A stretch of 30,741 bases of DNA from Colimorpha sp045597945 (GTDB lineage: Bacteria > Bacteroidota > Bacteroidia > Bacteroidales > P3). The DNA lies in contig JAZLLD010000085.1 of assembly GCA_045597945.1 (NCBI GenBank), positions 1 through 30,741 of the forward strand. Reading direction: 5' to 3'. The first letter of the stretch is position 1. Every line of letters begins with the position of its first letter. The notes under the pieces are model-generated. The model did not search any database and was not told the origin of the DNA. It saw nothing but the letters and a program-made list of their open reading frames with translations. A program made the translations under genes and the position numbers. Shown piece by piece: positions 8,081 through 16,979 of the stretch.

Positions 8081-8116
8081 AAGCGGGTGCTCACACCGAG
8101 CACCCGCTTTTATTTT
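8081..8116 (+). terminator. Intrinsic terminator after the type-B T9SS protein gene
   Basis: A perfect 12-bp stem (8081-8092 with 8098-8109) and a 5-nt loop are followed by TTATTTT, 21 bp past the stop codon at 8059. This is a textbook rho-independent terminator. Confidence 0.92.
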
Positions 8117-8536
8117 GCACAACAAACAGTGCCGGCCTCATATATTATAATGTATAAAAGCGACCATGCCACCTCCCTTCTATAAAACCCCTATAATCAT
8201 AAACCAACATGGCCACAAGTCTCTTGTCTCAATTTCTTTTTGACTCCATTTCTTTCACCATTTCGCAAACAACACATCCCCATAAACCACACCCTGACCC
8301 CGTCCTAACCCCGTTCCTTATCCTATATTTATACTATAGTTATACCTTATTTATTCTAGATAGAATAGTATAAATATAGTATAAATAAGGTATAACTATA
8401 GGATAAATGGCGGAGGTAGGGCGGGAGAAGAATAGTGGCAAGGGCTGAGGTCGGAATTGGAACTGTGCGGGAGTTGATACTGCAATATACTGGTTTGAAG
8501 TATATTATCCTTTGAGGGCTGGATTTTTGGGGAGAA
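8117..8536. other. Convergent intergenic region without a gene
   Basis: Roughly 420 bp lie between the terminator of the T9SS cargo gene and that of alaS. I see no credible coding sequence on either strand. Its only clear structure is the AT-rich palindrome at 8318-8406, listed separately. Confidence 0.6.
8318..8406. repeat. Long AT-rich multi-register palindrome
   Basis: A perfect 21-bp inverted repeat (8334-8354 with 8381-8401) encloses a 26-nt spacer. The outer 10-bp arms TTATCCTATA (8318-8327) and TATAGGATAA (8397-8406) also pair. A third pairing register joins 8323-8337 with 8365-8379. The whole 89 bp can form alternative cruciforms or hairpins. Confidence 0.8.
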
Positions 8537-8576
8537 GAATATCCGCAACACCAGTCAACTGGCATTGCGGATATTC
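8537..8576 (-). terminator. Terminator hairpin of alaS
   Basis: A 40-bp, almost perfect palindrome pairs GAATATCCGCAA (8537-8548) with TTGCGGATATTC (8565-8576), and an inner CCAGT/ACTGG also pairs. It lies 40 bp past the alaS stop on the minus strand and is followed by TTCTCC rather than a clean T run, so it may act as a terminator or as an mRNA-stabilising hairpin. Confidence 0.7.
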
Positions 8577-8616
8577 AAAGTGTTGTATCTTGTTTTTGCG
8601 GACTGCAAAAAGGAGA

Positions 8617-11244
8617 TTAGATCATCTCAGCGGCAACCTTCATGGCCTTGTCCAGACCCTCGAGGTTCTTACCGCCAGCGGTTGCATAGCCAGGCTGGCC
8701 GCCACCACCGCCCTGCATCTCCTTGCCTGCGGTACGGACAATGTTGCCGGCATTCTTGCCTGCATCCACACGGTTCTGGCCCAGAGCAACAAGGAGCTGG
8801 GGCTTATCGCCAAAGGTGCTGCCAAGCACAACGGCCATCTCGGGGAACTCGTTGCGGAGCGCCAGCATGGCATCGCGGAGCTGACCGAGGTCGCCATCGA
8901 ACTTCTCAACCATTACAGGGTTCTGCTTCAGTTTCTCGGCGAAGCCACGGCTGATGGCCTTCACCTGCTCGCGCTGATACTGCTCAATCTGGGCACGCAG
9001 GGCTGCGTTCTCGTCCTGGAGTTTCTGCACTGCACCGGCAAGGTCCTTGGGATTCTTCATCATCTCTTTCAGACCGTCGAGCTGGTCCTGCATGTTGTTG
9101 GCAAACTGCTCGGCAGCAGCGCCGGTCACGGCCTCAATGCGGCGCATGCCTGCGGCCACGGCACCTTCGCTCACGATGCGGAACTGGCCGATATGGCCGG
9201 TGTTGCGGATATGGGTACCGCCGCAGAACTCTACGCTCTCGCCAAATTTGACTACGCGTACGAACTCGCCGTATTTCTCACCAAACAGAGCCATGGCACC
9301 CAGTTTCTTAGCCTCTTCGATAGGCATTGCGCGGTTCTCTTCAAGGGCGATGGCGTGACGGATGTCGATGTTGACCTGTTTCTCAACCTCGCGGATTTCC
9401 TCGTGGGTGAGTTTGGCGAAGTGCGAGAAGTCGAAGCGCAGACGCTGGTCGTCGACACTGGAACCCTTCTGCTCAACGTGGGAACCCAGCACATTGCGCA
9501 AAGCCTTGTGGAGCAGGTGGGTAGAGGTGTGGTTGCACTCAATGGCAAAACGGCGGCATTTGTCAACCTCGGCCTTGAGCACGGTGTCGGCGGTGAGGCC
9601 GGTGTGGTCCAAGAACTCGCGGAACTTGTCGGCGGGGACGATATGGATGATAAGATTGTTTTCTTTCTTAGTATTGATGATGGGCAGCAGATCGCCTGCG
9701 GAGTGGGTCAGCGTACCCTGGTCGCCCACCTGGCCGCCGCTCTCGCCATAGAAAGGAGTGCGGTCGAAAACCAGCTGGAAGAACTCCTTGTCCTTGACTT
9801 TTACATGGCGGTAGCGAGCCACTTTCACCTCGCACTGAAGCTCGTCGTAGCCCACAAACTCCTGGTTCACACCTTCAATCACCTCCACCCAGTCGTCATT
9901 CTCAACTGCGGCGGCGGCGCGGGAGCGGTTCTTCTGCTCCTCAAGGCCTTTCTGGAAACCATCCATGTCCACAGTCCAACCCTTCTCACTAGCCATCAGC
10001 TGAGTGAGGTCGACCGGAAAGCCGTAGGTGTCGAAAAGTTCGAAGGCAAAAGCGCCGTCGATAACCTTCTGGCCATCGGCATGTTGGGCCACATATTCTT
10101 CAAAACGGCGGATGCCGCCGGCCAGGGTCTTGAGGAACGACTGCTCTTCTTCAAGAATGATGCGGCGGATGAGTTCCTGCTGCTTCTGGAGCTCGGTGAA
10201 CTGATGACCCATCTGAGCCACCAAGGTGTCAACCAACTCGTTGATAAAAGGCTGTTTGAAGTCGAGGAACGTATAGCCGTAGCGAACAGCGCGGCGCAAG
10301 ATGCGGCGGATGACATAGCCGGCCTTGGCGTTGCTGGGGAGCTGGCCGTCGGCAATGCTGAAGGACACGGCACGCAGGTGGTCGGCAATCACGCGCATGG
10401 CGATATCTGCATCCTCGTTCTGGCCGTAGGTCTTACCGCACTTGTGGGCAATCTCTTGAATCAGAGGCTGGAAGACATCGGTGTCGTAGTTCGACTTCTT
10501 GCCCTGCATGACCATGCAAAGGCGCTCGAAGCCCATACCGGTGTCGATATGCTTGGCTTTCAGGGGCTCAAGGGTGCCGTTAGCCAGGCGGTTGAACTGC
10601 ATGAACACGAGGTTCCAGATTTCGATAACCAGAGGGTTGTCCTTATTCACCAGCTCGGCACCAGGCACTTTGGCCTTGTCTGCCTCATCGCGCAGGTCGA
10701 CATGAATCTCGCTGCAAGGGCCGCAGGGACCCTGGTCGCCCATTTCCCAGAAGTTGTCCTTCTTCGAACCCTTCAGGATGCGGCATTCCTCAATGTGCTC
10801 TTTCCAGTAGCCGTAGGCCTCCATATCCATCTCCATGCCCTCCTTCTCGTCGCCGCCGAAAACCGTGACATACAGATTCTTCTTGTCGATCTTCAGCACC
10901 TCGGTGAGGAACTCCCAGGCGTAGGCAATAGCCTCTTTCTTGAAGTAATCGCCGAAAGACCAGTTGCCCAACATCTCGAACATGGTGTGGTGGTAGGTAT
11001 CGTGGCCAACCTCTTCAAGGTCATTATGTTTGCCGCTGACGCGAAGACACTTCTGCGAGTCGCAAGCACGGGGATAAGGTGCGTTGGCATTGCCCAGGAA
11101 GATATCCTTGAACTGGTTCATGCCTGCGTTGGTGAACATGAGGGTGGGGTCGTTCTTCACCACCATGGGGGCAGAAGGCACCACGTGATGGCTCTTGCTC
11201 TCGAAAAACTTGAGAAACTGGCTGCGTATTTCGTTGCTAGTCAT
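8617..11244 (-). CDS. alaS: Alanine--tRNA ligase
   Basis: This 875-residue class II synthetase charges tRNA-Ala in the cytoplasm. The N-terminal catalytic core begins with RSQFLKFFESKSHHVVPSAP and contains FTNAGMNQFK. The editing domain has the metal-binding HTSTH (H572, H576) and CGGTH (C674, H678), so mischarged Ser and Gly can be cleared. The C-terminal C-Ala domain ends with a glycine-rich GGGGGQPGYATAGG segment. The length is full. The start is the ATG at 11244, and the GroES-like gene ends 91 bp upstream on the same strand. A palindromic hairpin follows the stop. Confidence 0.98.
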   Translation of the reverse strand: MTSNEIRSQFLKFFESKSHHVVPSAPMVVKNDPTLMFTNAGMNQFKDIFLGNANAPYPRACDSQKCLRVSGKHNDLEEVGHDTYHHTMFEMLGNWSFGDYFKKEAIAYAWEFLTEVLKIDKKNLYVTVFGGDEKEGMEMDMEAYGYWKEHIEECRILKGSKKDNFWEMGDQGPCGPCSEIHVDLRDEADKAKVPGAELVNKDNPLVIEIWNLVFMQFNRLANGTLEPLKAKHIDTGMGFERLCMVMQGKKSNYDTDVFQPLIQEIAHKCGKTYGQNEDADIAMRVIADHLRAVSFSIADGQLPSNAKAGYVIRRILRRAVRYGYTFLDFKQPFINELVDTLVAQMGHQFTELQKQQELIRRIILEEEQSFLKTLAGGIRRFEEYVAQHADGQKVIDGAFAFELFDTYGFPVDLTQLMASEKGWTVDMDGFQKGLEEQKNRSRAAAAVENDDWVEVIEGVNQEFVGYDELQCEVKVARYRHVKVKDKEFFQLVFDRTPFYGESGGQVGDQGTLTHSAGDLLPIINTKKENNLIIHIVPADKFREFLDHTGLTADTVLKAEVDKCRRFAIECNHTSTHLLHKALRNVLGSHVEQKGSSVDDQRLRFDFSHFAKLTHEEIREVEKQVNIDIRHAIALEENRAMPIEEAKKLGAMALFGEKYGEFVRVVKFGESVEFCGGTHIRNTGHIGQFRIVSEGAVAAGMRRIEAVTGAAAEQFANNMQDQLDGLKEMMKNPKDLAGAVQKLQDENAALRAQIEQYQREQVKAISRGFAEKLKQNPVMVEKFDGDLGQLRDAMLALRNEFPEMAVVLGSTFGDKPQLLVALGQNRVDAGKNAGNIVRTAGKEMQGGGGGQPGYATAGGKNLEGLDKAMKVAAEMI

Positions 11245-11335
11245 AATTATTTTTGATTAAAGCATTAAGAATCAAGAAGTGCGCTGAGCATTGCTGCGGC
11301 CAACTCTTAATTCCTTATTATCGTTTATTTTCAGT

Positions 11336-11692
11336 TTAGAACTCTTCGCGCTCGACCAGCAGAATGGCATTCTGCGGCACGATGAAGAGCTTTTCGTTGT
11401 TATACTTGATTTCGATGGCGTTCTTCTGCAAGAAGAGGGCCAGGTCGCCGGGCTGCACCTGGAGCGGCAGATAGCGCGGGGCATCGCTGCGCTGGTTCCA
11501 GGCCTCTCCTTCCTCCATGCTGGGCAGCGGATAGCCGGGGCCACATTTCAAGATATAGCCCGACTGCACATTCTCTTTGTCGTGATAGCCCGCAGGCAAA
11601 TAAAGGCCGCTGCGAGTGCGGTCGGTAGCGTCGTTGGGCCGGATTAACACCCTGTCACCCACTACAATAATTTTATCTAAGTCAGTTGTCAT
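11336..11692 (-). CDS. GroES-like (Cpn10-fold) protein
   Basis: This 118-residue protein resembles co-chaperonin 10: KIIVVGDRVLIRPNDATDRTRSGLYLP is its first strand pair and mobile-loop start, and the C-terminus ends KLFIVPQNAILLVEREEF like a GroES barrel strand. It is longer than GroES (about 95) because of an insert, EGEAWNQRSDAPRYLPLQ. No groEL is adjacent, so it is probably the divergent GroES-family protein found beside housekeeping genes rather than the main co-chaperonin. I chose the ATG at 11692; the longer reading begins at a TTG inside the -7 box. It may be co-transcribed with alaS. Confidence 0.8.
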   Translation of the reverse strand: MTTDLDKIIVVGDRVLIRPNDATDRTRSGLYLPAGYHDKENVQSGYILKCGPGYPLPSMEEGEAWNQRSDAPRYLPLQVQPGDLALFLQKNAIEIKYNNEKLFIVPQNAILLVEREEF

Positions 11693-11710
11693 AACCAAAT
11701 ATTCAATCTG

Positions 11711-11718
11711 CAAAGATA
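11711..11718 (-). promoter_or_regulatory. -7 box for the GroES-like gene (and possibly alaS)
   Basis: TATCTTTG on the minus strand matches TAnnTTTG, 18 bp before the ATG at 11692. The upstream DNA is very AT-rich with no clear -33 TTTG at the right distance. Confidence 0.55.
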
Positions 11719-11822
11719 CTACTTTTTTTTAAATAATTCATATTTTATTATATTCTCAACCAACTCTCCAATTTTGATTCCGCGGCAGAGCCGCACAACA
11801 ACCGCCTGGGGAGATGGCCGCA

Positions 11823-11863
11823 GAGCGAAGGAAGAGCGAAGGAAGAGCGAAGGAAGAGCGAAG
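11823..11863 (+). repeat. 11-bp tandem repeat array, 3.7 units
   Basis: Three exact copies of GAGCGAAGGAA (11823-11833, 11834-11844, 11845-11855) are followed by a partial copy GAGCGAAG. A second array of a related unit is at 20107-20161. Confidence 0.9.
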
Positions 11864-12023
11864 CTACACTGGGTCTTCACCGGGTCTTCAGCGAAGTCAG
11901 ACTGGTAGAAATTTTGCCCGGCGGATAGCTTTCTGCGGGGCTAGCGATACTTTGCCGGCCAGCTTGGCCAGACAAAAAATGCAGACTTGGCAATTTCTTC
12001 TTTTTTAATCCAACTTTTTTTCG

Positions 12024-12031
12024 TAATTTTG
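12024..12031 (+). promoter_or_regulatory. -7 box for the type-A T9SS protein gene
   Basis: TAATTTTG matches TAnnTTTG and would give a leader of about 180 nt before the ATG at 12214. No good -33 element is seen. Confidence 0.4.
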
Positions 12032-12213
12032 CAGTCGGAAATTTTGCCCAGTCATCCGGCTAAAGCCCTCAAATAGCAGCAGCCTAGACCCGGCCACACT
12101 TTTCACAACAGCACCCTAAAACCGCATTGCCAACCCACTGAAAACAGCCTTTAAACCGCGATTGGACACATATTAATAAACGAACTTATCACCTAAATTA
12201 AAGATACTTGCCA

Positions 12214-14115
12214 ATGAATAGACCGTCTAAACAATTCTGTTTGATATGCTTGCTGGCTTTGTTTGGCCACATGGCCACGGCAGTTGCTAGCATCAGCACT
12301 GTACCGATGCCCAACAACTTCGTGGTGCTATATTTGACGCCCTCGAGTTTTGAGATAGGCTGGGGCGAGACCGAAGACTATGCCAAATGGGGCGTGGTGC
12401 TGACTGATGGAGAGGAAGAGCTGGCACGGTCGACCACCACTTATCCGCACATGGTTTTCAACAACTTGCACACCGACCAGAACTACTCGGTATCCATCTA
12501 CTCGGTGGGCGAAAACAATGAATGGCACGAACATATCACCAACACAGTTCACACACCCTGCACCGGCATGAGCGGGCTGCCTTACACTGAGGATTTTGAA
12601 ACCATGGAGGCCTCCACCCTGCCCCACTGCTGGCAAGTGATTGAGCGCGGATCGGCACACTGCGGTGTGTTCACCCCCGGCACCGACTACCGCGAGAACT
12701 ACGGCAAGTGCATCAGTCTCAACCATCTGGATGAGGGTCGCGTATACCTGATTCTGCCTGCCGTGGACACGGCGAACTACCCCGTGAACCTGCTGCAGCT
12801 GCGCTTCCGCGCCCAAGAGACCACAGCCGGAAGAGCACCCATCTGCACGATGGGCGTGATGACCGACCCCGCATCGGCAGGATCGTATGCCGTTGTGGAA
12901 CGGATTGAAATTATTGATGATGGCAACTGGCATGAATACACGGCCAGCCTCTTCGACTTCTGCGGTTGGGGGTCTTACATTACCTTGCAGCTGGAAGGCG
13001 ACGGATTGTCGCAATGCTTTAAGATTGACGACGTTGTGCTGGAAGAGATTCCCGCATGTCCCAGAGTGGAAGACATGACGGCAGACAACATTACCCTGAG
13101 TTCCGCCCAGGTGAGTTGGACAGCCGTGGACGGCTACGCTCAATGGATGGTGGAATACGGCCCGCGCGGCTTTGCGCCCAGCACCGGCATCACCATGCAG
13201 ACCAACGATACCACATTGACACTGACAGGGTTGAACCACAGCACAGAATACGAGGTACGAGTGACCACAGATTGCGGAATGGAGCTGGGCGGCACGAACA
13301 GCATCATTTTTTCCACCTTGTGCACGATTGACGAATTTCCTTATTTCGAAGATTTTGAAGATGCGAGAACCGACAGCCTCTACTTTATGAATTGCTGGAC
13401 CTCGACATTCAGCAGCACCCTTGGCACCCCGCGAGTGGACGGCGAGGGCGAGAACCGAGTGATGGCCTGGCCGCAGGTGCCCGCTTCCAACGATTTCCAC
13501 ACCCTGGCATTGCCCCCGCTGGAGAATGCTGCCGACAATCTGCAAATCTCCTTTGACGCAAGAGCCAGGAGATACTGGAGCAACCGCAAGCAATGGTTCT
13601 TGTTAGGGACTATGGATGACCCGGCTGACGCAAGCACATTCCGCACCGTGGACACCGTGGTGGTCAATGCTGGATGGCAGGAAGGCCGGACACCGAATAA
13701 TGGTGAGTGGCAGCATTTTGCATTCAACCTGCAACCATACTTGGCAAACAGCCCCTACATTGCCTTTGCCCGCATGGGGCAGACCAACGATGCACACGAT
13801 TGGCATCTTGAAATCGACAATGTGACTATTGGCCCGCAAACCCAAGAGCCTGAGGGCATTGCAGAACTCATAAAACCCAGCTTCAGCCTCACACCAAATC
13901 CCACCGACGGCATTGTGCGAATGACAACGAAAGGACTGAACGGCAGCACATTAATAGAAGTAATGGACATGGCCGGACGACGTGTGGCCAAACGACAAGT
14001 CATCTGCCAAGACGGCAGCCCCGTGGTAATAGACCTAAGCCATCTGCCACAAGGCACTTACCTGGTGAAATGCGCTGGTGCCGCAACAACACAGAAACTG
14101 GTGATTACACGATGA
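12214..14115 (+). CDS. Secreted multidomain protein with type-A T9SS sorting domain
   Basis: This 633-residue protein carries a signal peptide (MNRPSKQFCLICLLALFG..., cleavage near residues 24-28). It then alternates fibronectin-III-like modules (about 35-105 and about 280-370, the second with TLTLTGLNHSTEYEVRVTTDC) with two jelly-roll 'choice-of-anchor' type modules, each opened by an acidic-aromatic EDFE motif (LPYTEDFE, FPYFEDFE) and closed by an I/LDDVV or IDNVTI strand. The final 75 or so residues (FSLTPNPTDG, MDMAGRRV, LPQGTYLVK, QKLVITR) are a type-A Por secretion tail, so the protein is exported by the T9SS and probably surface-anchored. No catalytic module is visible. I use the ATG at 12214; an in-frame TTG 6 nt earlier is a weaker choice. 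Confidence 0.88.
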   Translation: MNRPSKQFCLICLLALFGHMATAVASISTVPMPNNFVVLYLTPSSFEIGWGETEDYAKWGVVLTDGEEELARSTTTYPHMVFNNLHTDQNYSVSIYSVGENNEWHEHITNTVHTPCTGMSGLPYTEDFETMEASTLPHCWQVIERGSAHCGVFTPGTDYRENYGKCISLNHLDEGRVYLILPAVDTANYPVNLLQLRFRAQETTAGRAPICTMGVMTDPASAGSYAVVERIEIIDDGNWHEYTASLFDFCGWGSYITLQLEGDGLSQCFKIDDVVLEEIPACPRVEDMTADNITLSSAQVSWTAVDGYAQWMVEYGPRGFAPSTGITMQTNDTTLTLTGLNHSTEYEVRVTTDCGMELGGTNSIIFSTLCTIDEFPYFEDFEDARTDSLYFMNCWTSTFSSTLGTPRVDGEGENRVMAWPQVPASNDFHTLALPPLENAADNLQISFDARARRYWSNRKQWFLLGTMDDPADASTFRTVDTVVVNAGWQEGRTPNNGEWQHFAFNLQPYLANSPYIAFARMGQTNDAHDWHLEIDNVTIGPQTQEPEGIAELIKPSFSLTPNPTDGIVRMTTKGLNGSTLIEVMDMAGRRVAKRQVICQDGSPVVIDLSHLPQGTYLVKCAGAATTQKLVITR

Positions 14116-14316
14116 ATTTCAGCGCCCAAAACTGCCACTGAAATAGAAAGGACAATCACCCTCAGAGCCCCAGCCAAAGCCCTCGGCCTGGCCGAGAAAA
14201 TGAGCCAAAAAACAGCATCTTTGTGCAGAAATCTATTTTTATGAAAAAAAAATCGTATTTTTGCATTTTAAAACTATTAGTGCATATACGCATTATTTAT
14301 TGTAAGACTTGACATT
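14116..14316. other. Intergenic hairpins before the fucosidase gene
   Basis: Two inverted repeats are visible: ATTTCAG/CTGAAAT (14116-14144, 15-nt loop) just after the stop, and CTCGGCC/GGCCGAG (14182-14196). Neither has a clear T tract, so termination here is only possible. The -7 box at 14256-14263 follows. Confidence 0.4.
14256..14263 (+). promoter_or_regulatory. -7 box for the fucosidase gene
   Basis: TATTTTTG matches TAnnTTTG, with about 50 nt between it and the ATG at 14317. No TTTG occurs at the -33 spacing. Confidence 0.45.
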
Positions 14317-15762
14317 ATGACAAAAACTAAATATTCTATAGCTGTATTGTTGATGGTTTTTGGCCTGGGTTGCGGGCTGAAGGCACAAGAGGTACGCGAG
14401 GTTCAGCCCACCTGGGAGTCGATTAACCAACGTGGCTATCCACAATGGTTTAAAGATGCCAAACTGGGCATTTTTATCCATTGGGGACTTTATTCCGTGC
14501 CATCGTATTCCACCCCCGACGGCTATGGCGAATGGTTCTACCGCGGCCTGATGACTGGCGACACTATCCGCACCCGCGAGATGAAGTCCTATAACCGCAG
14601 ATGGGGCTATATGCTTGGCGACCAATGGAGTGGCCGACTGAGCAATGGCGACGGTGTGAAGCAGAATCCTAAAGTCACAGACCTCTATACCTTATACGCT
14701 CAGACTTGGTTCGCCGAGCACTGGAACCCACAGCAATGGGTTGATTTGTTTGACCAAGCGGGTGCCAAATACGTGATTCTCGTGACCAAACATCACGATG
14801 GCTACTGCCTCTGGAACAGCCGCTATCAGCCCAACTGGAACAGCGTGGTGACAGGTCCGCACAAAAATATCGTTGATACGCTGACCCGCTATGTCCGCAA
14901 CAAAGGCATGAAGATGGGTTTCTACTATTCGCTGCCCGAATGGACTAACAAACTGCATATCTGGATGCAAGACCCCGATGATGCTATTGGCGACTATGTC
15001 GACGAATACATGGTTCCGCAGTTCAAAGAGCTGGTGGGCAAATACAAACCCGAGCTTGTCTTCACCGATGGCGAGTGGCAGAACACCGCTGAGCAGTTCC
15101 ATGCTAAAGAGCTGATTTCGTGGTATTACAACACTGTCGGCCCGGACGCAATCGTCAACGATCGCTGGGGCGCTGGCGGCGAGCACGGATTCCGCACACC
15201 GGAATACAAAGGTGCGATTGACGACACCGTGCGCCCATGGGCTGAATGCCGCGGCATTGGCAAGTCTTTCGCATTCAATCGCAACGAACCCCTTAGCAAC
15301 TATCTGACCAGCGACTCCCTCATCCGCCACTTTGTCAAGTTGGTGGCCGCAGGCGGTGGCATGACACTAAATGTGGGTCCCGACGCCGACGGCACCATCC
15401 CCATGATTCAGCAAGAACGCCTCACCGACTTGGGCAACTGGCTGAAAGTGAATGGCGAAGCCATCTACGCTTCTCGCCCCTACAAAAAGATGTGCAACTC
15501 CGACAGCACCACATTCTACACCCGCAACAACGGCAACCTCTATGTAATCGCCACCCGTCTGAAAGGCAACACATTGGTGCTGCATGGAATGCCCAGACCC
15601 AGTATGCTTTCGCAAGTGAAACTGCTGGGCTGCGACAAACCCATAGTATACTACTATCTGGCCGGCAATTTGTTCATCCGCCTGAACAACCTCAACTTCG
15701 AGGATATCAGCAAGAACAAGGGTGCCTGGGTTTTCCGCATCACTAAATATGGCGACCAATAA
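14317..15762 (+). CDS. GH29 alpha-L-fucosidase, exported
   Basis: This 481-residue glycosidase removes alpha-linked L-fucose from glycans. The N-terminus is a signal peptide (MTKTKYSIAVLLMVFG..., cleavage near LKAQ, about residue 24). The (beta/alpha)8 domain carries the family landmarks: FKDAKLGIFIHWGLYSVPSY (about 45-64), TKHHDGYCLW (157-166), and the nucleophile segment VFTDGEW with D251. It ends with a C-terminal beta domain, after LNVGPDADGTIP. A Cys sits at residue 19 but the lipobox (GLGC) is poor, so periplasmic location is the default. Substrate linkage cannot be read. The NdpA-family gene starts 26 bp after the stop, probably in the same transcript. No SusC/SusD pair is nearby, so it is not in a classical PUL here. 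Confidence 0.93.
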   Translation: MTKTKYSIAVLLMVFGLGCGLKAQEVREVQPTWESINQRGYPQWFKDAKLGIFIHWGLYSVPSYSTPDGYGEWFYRGLMTGDTIRTREMKSYNRRWGYMLGDQWSGRLSNGDGVKQNPKVTDLYTLYAQTWFAEHWNPQQWVDLFDQAGAKYVILVTKHHDGYCLWNSRYQPNWNSVVTGPHKNIVDTLTRYVRNKGMKMGFYYSLPEWTNKLHIWMQDPDDAIGDYVDEYMVPQFKELVGKYKPELVFTDGEWQNTAEQFHAKELISWYYNTVGPDAIVNDRWGAGGEHGFRTPEYKGAIDDTVRPWAECRGIGKSFAFNRNEPLSNYLTSDSLIRHFVKLVAAGGGMTLNVGPDADGTIPMIQQERLTDLGNWLKVNGEAIYASRPYKKMCNSDSTTFYTRNNGNLYVIATRLKGNTLVLHGMPRPSMLSQVKLLGCDKPIVYYYLAGNLFIRLNNLNFEDISKNKGAWVFRITKYGDQ

Positions 15763-15788
15763 TCTTCACACACCACACATTACTAATT

Positions 15789-16868
15789 ATGCCAGTTTTT
15801 GACGCCTCCTCCATACAGAATGTTGTCCTTCACCGCGTCGGTAACAAAGCCACCGAAGAGGGTTTCGTGCTCTCCGACGCTCCGCTGCAATTAACCGAAC
15901 AGCTGCAAGATGTGCTTGTCCGCTATTTCGTAACCCCTTTCAAGGTAGAGGAATACTACAATCTTTGGGATGAAAGCAACATTGAACTGAACCAGATTTT
16001 TCAGCGTTGCGCCAACATATTTGCCGACCCGGAATGCCTGCTGGAGGAGTCAAAACTGATTGCTCGCCAACTCTACGATGCCAGCACCCATGCCAACATC
16101 AAAGGCGGCGAACTTTTTGTGGTCTACTTCTCGGAATGTATGCTGAATGGCGAAACAATGGACGCCATCGGCATCTTCAAATCTGAGAACAAAGAATCAT
16201 TCCTCAAAGTGCAACACGACGAGGAGCAATGGAGCACTCAGGAAGGCGACATGAACGCACGGGCACAATATCAGCTTGAAGTGCATCACGGCATCAATCC
16301 CAATAAATTAGACAAAGGTGCCATCATTTTCAACACCGAGGCCGACAAAGGCTATGTGGTCAGTGTGGTTGACGCCACCAACAGGTCAACCGATGCTATT
16401 TATTGGAAAGACAGCTTCCTAGGCATCCGCCAACGCGAAGATGAGTATTACAATACCCACACCGAGATGCAGGCCTATAAGAAATTCATCACCGATGAGC
16501 TGCCCCAGCAATTCGAAGGTGTAAGCAAAGCCGACCAGGCCGATATGCTCAATCGCTGCAGCAACTATTTCAAGCAGAACGACAATTTCAATCTTCAGTC
16601 ATTCACCGAGGAGGTCATTGCGCAACCCGAAGTGATAGACAGCTTTAAGGAATACCGCGAGCAATACCAGGAAGAGAACAATATCGAAATGCCGGAGAGT
16701 TACGACATCAGCGAAAGCGCAGTGAAGAAGCAAGCGCGAGCCTACAAGAGTGTCATCAAACTCGACAAAAACTTCCACATCTATGTTCACGGCGACCGCG
16801 AACTTATAGAGCAAGGCGAAGACGAAAAAGGCAAATACTACAAAGTGTATTTCAACGAGGAGAGCTAG
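15789..16868 (+). CDS. NdpA/YejK-family nucleoid-associated protein
   Basis: This 359-residue cytosolic protein matches the 37-kDa nucleoid-associated family. The N-terminal segment IQNVVLHRVGNKATEEGFVLSD (residues 9-30) and the region KGGELFVVYFSEC followed by MDAIGIFKSENKESFLKV are its hallmark. It has no signal peptide. The C-terminal third is acidic and charged and ends in a small beta unit (NFHIYVHGDRELIEQGED). Members bind DNA loosely and are of uncertain function. It follows the fucosidase gene by 26 bp with no visible promoter, and a bidirectional terminator follows. Confidence 0.88.
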   Translation: MPVFDASSIQNVVLHRVGNKATEEGFVLSDAPLQLTEQLQDVLVRYFVTPFKVEEYYNLWDESNIELNQIFQRCANIFADPECLLEESKLIARQLYDASTHANIKGGELFVVYFSECMLNGETMDAIGIFKSENKESFLKVQHDEEQWSTQEGDMNARAQYQLEVHHGINPNKLDKGAIIFNTEADKGYVVSVVDATNRSTDAIYWKDSFLGIRQREDEYYNTHTEMQAYKKFITDELPQQFEGVSKADQADMLNRCSNYFKQNDNFNLQSFTEEVIAQPEVIDSFKEYREQYQEENNIEMPESYDISESAVKKQARAYKSVIKLDKNFHIYVHGDRELIEQGEDEKGKYYKVYFNEES

Positions 16869-16904
16869 CCTTCTACGGCGACTCTCTAAAAGCAGATTAA
16901 AAAT

Positions 16905-16937
16905 GCGGAGAGACCAGACTGGGCTCTCCGCTTATTC
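16905..16937. terminator. Bidirectional terminator
   Basis: An 8-bp GC-rich stem (GCGGAGAG 16905-16912, CTCTCCGC 16924-16931) has TTATTC on the plus side and ATTTTTAAT on the minus side. It lies between convergent genes and can end both. Confidence 0.85.
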
Positions 16938-16979
16938 AATATTAAACCTAATCGGTAGGCTTGGGTAGAAATGCCAACT

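Larger units (their letters stand above)
11719..12213. other. Divergent intergenic region with repeats
   Basis: Roughly 500 bp separate two divergently transcribed genes. It contains a GC hairpin (GCGGC/GCCGC, 11782-11794), the 11-bp tandem array (11823-11863), a short direct repeat GGGTCTTCA (11871-11879 and 11882-11890) and the -7 box at 12024-12031. Open frames across it run through the repeats and have no protein-like character. Confidence 0.6.

Noticed and set aside
8512..11256. A very long plus-strand open frame antisense to alaS
   Set aside because: The minus-strand reading is a complete alanyl-tRNA synthetase with all catalytic and editing motifs. The antisense frame stays open only because of codon bias and its product is Leu/Val/His-rich without any domain.
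11814..12008. Small frame across the 11.8-kb tandem array
   Set aside because: It is made largely of the 11-bp repeat read in three frames in turn, and has no protein-like features.
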